Below the pieces are notes generated by a model, which was not told the DNA's origin, made no database searches, and worked only from the letters and a program-made list of their open reading frames with translations. Both the position numbers and the translations under genes were made by a program. Source: JBHOQS01 sp042408875 (GTDB lineage: Bacteria > Chloroflexota > UBA11872 > JBHOQS01). Taken from it: a stretch of DNA of 64,000 nt. The stretch covers positions 248,001-312,000 of the forward strand of contig JBHOQS010000027.1 in NCBI GenBank assembly GCA_042408875.1, written 5' to 3'. Below are positions 58,712 through 64,000 of this stretch, piece by piece (position 1 is the stretch's first letter; every line of letters begins with the position of its first letter).

Positions 58712-59896
58712 ATGGAGACTGCCCGTGCCGTAGCCGCGCCGCCAGGATCAGCGCGGCAGCGCCAGGAGCCTGGCGCAGAGATCGTCTCGCCGGAGGTACA
58801 CGCCGATGGCTCGGTCACGTTCCGGCTGTACGCCCCGAAGGCGGCCGAGGTATTCCTGGCCGGCAACGTGCTGGTGTACGAGAACGGCCCGGTTGCGCGC
58901 ACGCAGGCAGCCATGCAGCGGAACGCCAACGGCGTCTGGGAGCTCACCACCGCGCCGGTCGATCCAGGCGCCTACGCCTACTGGTTCGTGGTCGATGGCG
59001 TGCGCGTGCCGGACCCGCGCTGCCCTGAGCCACGCGCCGGCACGAACCGCACGCTTCCGTCGAGCGTCGTTGTGCCGGCTACTCCACCGGCGGTCTGGGA
59101 GTTCAATCCCCCGGTGCCGCATGGCCGCGTGATCCTGGAGACGTTCTGGAGTTCGACACTGGGCGCTGCGGTCGGCTGCGTGGTGTACACACCGCCGGGC
59201 TACCCGGCCATCCTCCCTGAGGCTACCCCGGGCGGCGTGATAGAGGAGTATCCCTTGCTCTTGCTGCTGCATGGCCGCGGCGACGATGAGAGCGGCTGGG
59301 TGACCAAGGGCCGCGCCGCCATTGTGCTGGATAATCTCATCGCCGCCGGGCGCATCCCGCCGCTGGTAGTGGCGATGCCCTATGGCCACACTGGCGCCTT
59401 CGATGATCCACAGCGCATTGCCCGCGAGGAGCCGTACTTTCTCGGAGAGGTGCTCGCACTGGTCGAAGCACGCTATCTGGTGAGCCGAGCGCGCCGGCAG
59501 CGCGCCGTCGCCGGGCTCTCTATGGGCGGCGGCCAGGCGCTACGCCTGGGCCTGGGACATCCCGACCTCTTTGCAGGCCTTGGCGCCTTCTCAGCAGCGA
59601 TCCTCCGGCCAGGGGCGCTGGGTCGCCTGGCAGAGGCCGAGCTTCCCGAGCAGGCGGCCCGGCTCGATGCGCTCTACCTCTCATGGGGCCGCAGCGAGGC
59701 CCCTGACTTCCTGGACGCAATCAGGCGGCTGGTGGATCTATTGGATGGAGCACGGTTGGCTGGGCGCGGTGTGCGCTATGTTACGAGTGAGAAACGCGGC
59801 ACACACACTTGGCCCGTATGGACGCAAAGCCTGGCTGACTTCCTCGAGCTCTGGGCCGGGCCGCTGCGCCGGACAGATGAGCGATCGGTCCAGTAA
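58712..59896 (+). CDS. Esterase with N-terminal immunoglobulin-like (CBM48-type) domain
   Basis: A 394-residue hydrolase of the feruloyl-esterase/Esterase D type. The N-terminal E-set domain (VTFRLYAPKAAEVFLAGN, DPGAYAYWFVVDGVRVPDP) precedes an alpha/beta-hydrolase core with LLLLLHGRGDDESGW (oxyanion region), the nucleophile elbow VAGLSMGGGQALRLGLGHP (Ser in GLSMGG) and the His in EKRGTHTWPVW. It may remove acyl groups from polysaccharides. No signal peptide is seen. ATG 58712 has GAGG upstream. Confidence 0.83.
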   Translation: METARAVAAPPGSARQRQEPGAEIVSPEVHADGSVTFRLYAPKAAEVFLAGNVLVYENGPVARTQAAMQRNANGVWELTTAPVDPGAYAYWFVVDGVRVPDPRCPEPRAGTNRTLPSSVVVPATPPAVWEFNPPVPHGRVILETFWSSTLGAAVGCVVYTPPGYPAILPEATPGGVIEEYPLLLLLHGRGDDESGWVTKGRAAIVLDNLIAAGRIPPLVVAMPYGHTGAFDDPQRIAREEPYFLGEVLALVEARYLVSRARRQRAVAGLSMGGGQALRLGLGHPDLFAGLGAFSAAILRPGALGRLAEAELPEQAARLDALYLSWGRSEAPDFLDAIRRLVDLLDGARLAGRGVRYVTSEKRGTHTWPVWTQSLADFLELWAGPLRRTDERSVQ

Positions 59897-59913
59897 AGGC
59901 GCGGGAGCTGTCC

Positions 59914-60348
59914 ATGGCTGGGGTCAGCGTTGAACCGGGCGAGCACAGCGTCGCACAAGCCGTCCGTAGCTGGTTCCTTGAACTCCAGGAATGCGTGCGC
60001 GCGGTGGACTTCGAGCGTGCACGTAGGCTCTTCGATCCCCAGGTCGTCTCGTTTGGAACCGTGGCCGGGATCGTGCGCGGCCTGGCTGCGCTGGAAGAGC
60101 ACCAGTGGCGGCGCGTCTGGCCGTCTATCCGCGACTTCACCTTCGACCTGGAGTCGCTGGTGTGGGACGCCGAGGGTGAGATGGCCTGGGCGGTAGCGCT
60201 CTGGACCAGCACCGGCTTCGATGCCGAGGGCTGGCCGTACCACCGCCCAGGACGCGCCACCGTCGTGCTTCGCCGTCGGCACGGTACCTGGCGCGCAGTA
60301 CACACGCACTTCTCGCTCATTCCTGCTGCCACGGCGTCCCGATCATGA
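59914..60348 (+). CDS. SnoaL-like (NTF2-fold) protein
   Basis: A 144-residue protein from ATG 59914. It has VRSWFLELQECVRAVDFERA then RLFDPQVVSFGTVAGIVRG, and ALWTSTGFDAEGWPYHRPGR with ATVVLRRRHGTWRAVHTHFS, the features of the SnoaL/NTF2 fold (helix pair and curved sheet ending with HTHFS). Function is not given by the fold. It follows the esterase after 17 bp and may be co-transcribed. Confidence 0.75.
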   Translation: MAGVSVEPGEHSVAQAVRSWFLELQECVRAVDFERARRLFDPQVVSFGTVAGIVRGLAALEEHQWRRVWPSIRDFTFDLESLVWDAEGEMAWAVALWTSTGFDAEGWPYHRPGRATVVLRRRHGTWRAVHTHFSLIPAATASRS

Positions 60349-60404
60349 CGCCCTGCTGCCCATCCCAACCGTGAGCGCCATCTATCCCTACGTACGTGAC
60401 CATC

Positions 60405-60490
60405 CCCAATCTATTTATCTTCTTCTTTCTATATTAATTTTAATCTTAAGCTTTTACTTAATACTCTTCTTTTCTTATCTTATTACTTGC
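60405..60490. repeat. T/C-rich simple-sequence patch
   Basis: TATCTTCTTCTTTCTATATT and TACTTAATACTCTTCTTTTC type runs, nearly without G, between the SnoaL-like gene and the convergent enolase-superfamily gene. On the minus strand it is A/G-rich. No gene is seen in 60349-60592. Confidence 0.7.
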
Positions 60491-60592
60491 TACGCCGCGG
60501 CGATGCCCTTGCCGCCCTGGGAGGCACGTATCCTCGCCTCTCATCCGTGCAATCCGTTCCCGAAATCCGTTGACCGCTCCGCGTTCGCAGCC

Positions 60593-61731
60593 CTACCAGT
60601 TGGTGAACGACCCGTCATCGCGAGTCAGGCGCACGCCGCGGCGGGGCTGGTACGGTGAGCGACGGGCGGCCTCGCGGTCGAACTCCACGCCCAGGCCAGG
60701 GAGCTGCGGCGGCAGCAGATAGCCGTCCTGCACTCCACCTGCACCGGCACCACGTCGGTGAGCATGGTGCCCGGGCGGCGCGGCTGCTCCATCACCCCGA
60801 AGTTTGGGATGGTCAGGTTCAAGTGCAGGCACGCCGCAGTCGAGACCGGTCCGAGCGGGTTGTGCGTCGCAACCTTGATATAGTGCGCCTCGGCCATCGC
60901 GGCGATCTTCTTCGCCTCGGTGAGCCCGCCGGCGATGCACACGTCGATGCGGGCGTAATCGGTCAGCTCCTCCTCGATCACCTGGCGGAACTCCCACTTG
61001 GAGCAGAACTGCTCGCCCACTGCCAGCGGGACATTGGTGTGCTGGCGCACATGCCGTAGCGAGTACATGCTCTCAGCGCGGATGGGGTCCTCGATGAAGA
61101 AAGGACGATACTGCTCGGCAGCGCGGCAGAAGTACACCGCGTCGGCAGGATCGAGCCGGGTGTGCACGTCAAAGCAGATCTCGATCTCATCGCCGATGGC
61201 CCTGCGCACCGCCTCGAGCTGGCGCAGCCCAGCGCGGATCGCCTCCGTCGGCTCAAAGCGCGTGCCGTCCTGCGGCAGGCCCCAGCGCACGAACTTCCAG
61301 CCCTCCTCCTTCGAGCGCAGGCAGCTCTCCACCAGTGGCTCGACCTCCATAGCGTGGCCGACGTTATGTGGGTAGCACACCACGCGGTCCCGGACACGCC
61401 CACCCAGAAGCTCATACACCGGCAGCCCCAGCGCCTTGCCCTTGATGTCCCAGAGGGCGATATCGATGGCCGCGGCAGCCGAGGCGCCAATATTCCCAGC
61501 AGGGAAGAAGTCGGCGCGGTACATTACCTGCGAGAGGTGCTCGGTGCGCATGGGGTCTTCACCGATGAGGTGCAGCTTCAGATGCTCAATGCACGAGGCC
61601 ACCGCAAGCATGCGGCTGCGCAGACCGGCCTCACCGACCCCGTAGATGCCCTCGTCGGTGTCCACGACGACGAACATATAGTTGGCGTTGCCGCTCCACA
61701 CCAGGTACGGCTCGATATTCGTGATCTTCAC
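60593..61731 (-). pseudogene. Enolase-superfamily (mandelate racemase/galactonate dehydratase-like) enzyme, frameshifted
   Basis: From GTG 61731 (AGGAGG eight bases upstream) the protein has the capping domain (EPYLVWSGNANYMFVVVDTD, DEGIYGVGEAG) and the barrel with EICFDVHTRLDPADAV, FIEDPI, VGEQFCSKWEFRQV and THNPLGPVST: the D, E, E metal ligands and the His base are in place. The frame breaks near 60733 (one G missing in GTGGAG(G)TGCAGG), after which DGYLLPPQLPGLGVEFDREA continues to a stop at 60593. Total about 380 residues. Sugar-acid dehydratase activity is likely for an intact version. Confidence 0.8.
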
Positions 61732-61956
61732 AGCCTCTTCCTCCTAGCGCCGAGGATGCCCTCCCGGCGCCGGCGCCAGTATAGCGAGGCAGGTGTCCGG
61801 GAGCCAGCCGTGCCGGCGCGCGGCGCGGGTGCACCACGCTGCACGATACACTATGGGTCATGGCCGCCTCGGCGCTGCCCTTGGCTGGCTGCGCCGAGAA
61901 CGGTACGCTCGACAGTGCCAGCGCAAGAGAAGAGACTAGAAGACCCTAGAGGAGAT

Positions 61957-63339
61957 ATGCGCGTGGACCTGACGGAGCGGGCAGGAACAGCAGCACCGGC
62001 TGCGCGGCGGCTGAGCCAAGCCGCGGCACATGTGATGGCCGGTGGCCGGCTGGCTACGCTAGTGACGGTCCTCGCGGCGTTCGTCAACACGCTGGTGTGG
62101 GCGCGCGCCTTACCGTTCGACGGCGGCTCCGATGAGCGGCTGCACTTTGAGACCGTGGCGTTCATTGTCCGGCACGGTCGGCTGCCGGTGCTGGGCGTAG
62201 ACCTCTTCGGCCGCTCCATCTCACCCTACCGCGCCGAGATCCCCCATGCCTCTGAGCCGCCCTTACCCTATCTCTTTACCATGGTCGTCGTGCGCCTGTT
62301 GTCTCCCTGGAGCGATGCGCTGCCGGCCGCGCGACTGGCCTCTGCACTGTGCATTGCTGCTACAGTCTGGCTCGCGCTCCGCATGGGCCGGCTGTGGTTC
62401 CCTGACTCGCCGGTGCTCCAGCGCTGCACCGGCCTCTTTGTCGCCGCCATCCCCCAGGTGACACACATTGGAAGTTACGTCAATAGCGATGCCTTTACCC
62501 TCTTCGCCGCGTCGCTGGCGCTCTACCTGGCCAGCAGTGGCATCCTAGGCGGCTGGCGCGCGCACACGCCGGCTGTCCTGGGCGGCGCGCTCGGGCTGGT
62601 GCTGCTGAGCCGGCTGAACGGCTACGCAGTTGTGCCTGCCGCTACATTGCTCGTTCTGCTGGCACGGGCGTCGTCCTGGCGTGTACGAATACAGTGCCTT
62701 GCGCTCACCGGCGCCGTCGCCATATTGGTAAGCGGCTGGTGGTTCGTGTGGAACCTGGAGGTCTACAACGGTGACTTGTTCGCCGCCCGACTGACCGAGC
62801 AGACCTGGCGGCAGCTTGCCCCGCAGTGGCGCTCGCTGGCAGACACCGGCATGCCCTTCGTCGCGATGGCTGGCTACACTTATTTCTGGGCGCGGCTGGT
62901 CTCCAGTTTCTGGGCGCTCTTCGGCTACAGCAACGTCCCGCTGCACCCGACGTTATACTTTCTGCCAATGGCGTTGACGCTGGCGCTGCTGGCGAGCAGC
63001 GCCTGGAGCGTGCTCCGGCTGGGCGTGGCGTTGCTACAGCGGCAGCGGCTCGAGCCGCGGACAGTGCTGCTGGCAGCGTACGTCGGCCTGCTGGGGAGCC
63101 TCGTCCTGGCTACGATGTGGTGGTGCTGGAAGATGGACTTCCAGCCGCTGGGTCGCTATCTATTTCCGGCCCTGCTCCCCTCGACCATCTTGGTGTTCGA
63201 GGGGATGCGCCGGGCACTGCCGCAGCGATATGCCATGACGATCCTGGCATGTGTGCTCGGGCTCGTGATCCTAAACTGGCTCTGCCTCGTTGGGTATGTG
63301 CCGCGGGTGAAACCAGGCTTCTTCGACGTGGACCTGTGA
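61957..63339 (+). CDS. Multi-pass membrane glycosyltransferase-like protein
   Basis: A 460-residue membrane protein with about ten helices, resembling GT39/DUF2142-type proteins. Key features: PFDGGSDERLHFETVAFIVR in the first loop (acidic residues after helix 1, as in GT-C enzymes), EIPHASEPPLPYLFTMVVVR, and TYFWARLVSSFWALFGYSNV. ATG 61957 is used; GGAG is only two bases from it, whereas GTG 61963 has better spacing. It diverges from the enolase-superfamily gene. The glycosyl acceptor is unknown. Confidence 0.72.
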   Translation: MRVDLTERAGTAAPAARRLSQAAAHVMAGGRLATLVTVLAAFVNTLVWARALPFDGGSDERLHFETVAFIVRHGRLPVLGVDLFGRSISPYRAEIPHASEPPLPYLFTMVVVRLLSPWSDALPAARLASALCIAATVWLALRMGRLWFPDSPVLQRCTGLFVAAIPQVTHIGSYVNSDAFTLFAASLALYLASSGILGGWRAHTPAVLGGALGLVLLSRLNGYAVVPAATLLVLLARASSWRVRIQCLALTGAVAILVSGWWFVWNLEVYNGDLFAARLTEQTWRQLAPQWRSLADTGMPFVAMAGYTYFWARLVSSFWALFGYSNVPLHPTLYFLPMALTLALLASSAWSVLRLGVALLQRQRLEPRTVLLAAYVGLLGSLVLATMWWCWKMDFQPLGRYLFPALLPSTILVFEGMRRALPQRYAMTILACVLGLVILNWLCLVGYVPRVKPGFFDVDL

Positions 63340-63430
63340 TCCCTGTGATAGAGTCCGGATATACAAGTCCGGCGTCGCCTGAGCCGGCTCGCCGGCTCGC
63401 TGGCGAGTGCCATAGTCGCAAGGAAGTGGG

Positions 63431-63604
63431 ATGCGCACTATTCCCTGGAAGCCGCTCAGGGCAGCGGCGGTCATTCTCGAGGCGCGGGGCTATGTTCTCC
63501 TAGCGCATCCACGATGCCCTGGCCGGGCGCAGCGGTCGCCGCTTCTGGTGATCGTCGGCCCGTGCTGGTGGTGTGAGCAGGGTGACACGCGTGAGCAAGG
63601 GTAG
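63431..63604 (+). CDS. Possible 57-residue small protein
   Basis: ATG 63431 has AAGGAAG five bases upstream. The product (MRTIPWKPLRAAAVILEARG, then YVLLAHPRCPGRAQRSPLLV and a CWWC pair) is weakly protein-like. It overlaps the DUF423 start by 14 bp. It may be chance. Confidence 0.3.
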   Translation: MRTIPWKPLRAAAVILEARGYVLLAHPRCPGRAQRSPLLVIVGPCWWCEQGDTREQG

Positions 63605-63974
63605 CAATGCGTTCGTGATGCTCGGTGCGCTCTCAGCCATGCTGGCAGTGGCCGCCGGAGCCTTCGGCGCGCATGCGCTCCAGGAGCGGCTGCCGCCGGA
63701 GCGGCTCTCCACCTTCGAGGTTGCGGCACGCTACCACATGTACCATGCGCTGGCGATGCTGGCAGCAGGCTGGGTGCTCGACCGCTGGCCGGGCGCTGCG
63801 GCGCGGGCGGCCGGCTGGCTTTTCGCCCTGGGAACAGTGCTCTTCTCCGGAAGTTTGTATGCCTTAGCGCTGAGCGGCCTGCGCTGGTTGGGGGCAATCA
63901 CCCCGTTCGGCGGCCTGGCCTTCCTGGCGGGTTGGCTCGCCCTGGCCTGGGCGGCCCTGCACGGCAAGCAGTGA
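63591..63974 (+). CDS. DUF423 family membrane protein
   Basis: A 127-residue protein with four helices, from GTG 63591 (AGGGTG six bases upstream; GTG 63573 is an alternative). It has the family core AMLAVAAGAFGAHALQERLP, ARYHMYHALAMLAAGWVLDR and LWLGAITPFGGLAFLAGWLA-like sequence (GLRWLGAITPFGGLAFLAGW). The GAFGAHAL and ITPFGG motifs are diagnostic of this family (YgdD type). Function is unknown. Confidence 0.88.
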   Translation: MSKGSNAFVMLGALSAMLAVAAGAFGAHALQERLPPERLSTFEVAARYHMYHALAMLAAGWVLDRWPGAAARAAGWLFALGTVLFSGSLYALALSGLRWLGAITPFGGLAFLAGWLALAWAALHGKQ

Positions 63975-64000
63975 CTGCCGGTTACGTCCTGCGCCGCCCG

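Noticed and set aside
1..64000. tRNA or rRNA genes
   Set aside because: I found no stretch with the conserved T-loop GGTTCGA(A/T)(T/C)CC within a plausible cloverleaf and no rRNA-like sequence.

Overview
The window is GC-rich bacterial DNA broken by short, very AT-rich simple-sequence patches. No rRNA, tRNA or CRISPR array was found. Gene content and order point to a Chloroflexota bacterium, but this is inferred from gene families only. The supporting features are GalU next to a GHMP kinase, DUF5317 next to a GAF histidine kinase, GlcDEF with a LarA racemase, Tat-type lipoprotein solute-binding proteins, an HPr-type purine salvage gene beside a small nuclease-like protein, and extragenic TACGTA- and ACGGATT-type repeats. 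Layout, 1-6.1 kb: the packaging and head end of a prophage on the minus strand. It holds two small genes, terminase large subunit, portal, and a fused prohead protease/major capsid gene that runs off the left edge. 6.3-9.6 kb: host genes on the plus strand (nuclease-like protein, hpt, DUF167, hisS). 9.7-14.8 kb: a membrane protein, a TerC/YjbE metal-exporter pair behind a perfect 19-bp hairpin, and a cluster of stress and membrane genes with three single-base homopolymer frameshifts. 15.1-18.3 kb: a nucleoside hydrolase and a long thioredoxin-domain (DUF255) protein. 18.3-19.1 kb: a gene-poor stretch with an unannotated 31-residue hydrophobic peptide gene and a strong terminator. 19.1-22.1 kb: DUF5317 protein, a histidine kinase, and a 72-residue gene behind a textbook promoter with an SOS-box-like operator. 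22.1-33.4 kb: a long minus-strand run (HAD, galU, GHMP kinase, methyltransferase, aminotransferase, sulfatase, Ldh2-type dehydrogenase, murE, P-loop kinase, TolB-like lipoprotein, divIC). Many of its genes overlap or nearly touch, so it is probably transcribed as a unit linking UDP-sugar, cell-wall and division functions. 33.4-34.4 kb: a small island of AT-rich patches around a zinc-ribbon protein and a 36-residue membrane peptide. 34.4-42.8 kb: a GH20-like hydrolase, metG, tatD, a polyprenyl synthase, a sugar-phosphate isomerase/epimerase-like gene and a Gfo/Idh/MocA oxidoreductase. 43.1-48.1 kb: an HpcH/HpaI aldolase, an orphan sugar-binding lipoprotein, another Gfo/Idh/MocA enzyme and a Tat-exported sortase-domain protein. 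48.5-51.2 kb: a three-gene ABC-2 exporter. 51.7-58.2 kb: GlcD, GlcE, GlcF and LarA-like genes, a plausible 2-hydroxyacid racemisation and oxidation module, then a protein of unknown function. 58.2-64 kb: a broken solute-binding-protein gene interrupted by a repeat element, an esterase, a SnoaL-like protein, a frameshifted enolase-superfamily enzyme, a multi-pass membrane protein and a DUF423 protein. The most unusual signal is a 70-bp element present twice, 55 kb apart, with three mismatches. One copy lies just upstream of the phage portal gene. The other lies inside the solute-binding-protein remnant. Both keep a stem formed by their ends. Other points worth attention are the small-peptide locus at 18.5-18.85 kb, the promoter with GAAC-N4-GTTC operator at 21.8 kb, the extragenic TACGTA-type palindromes, the AT-rich islands, and four single-base frameshifts in otherwise conserved genes.
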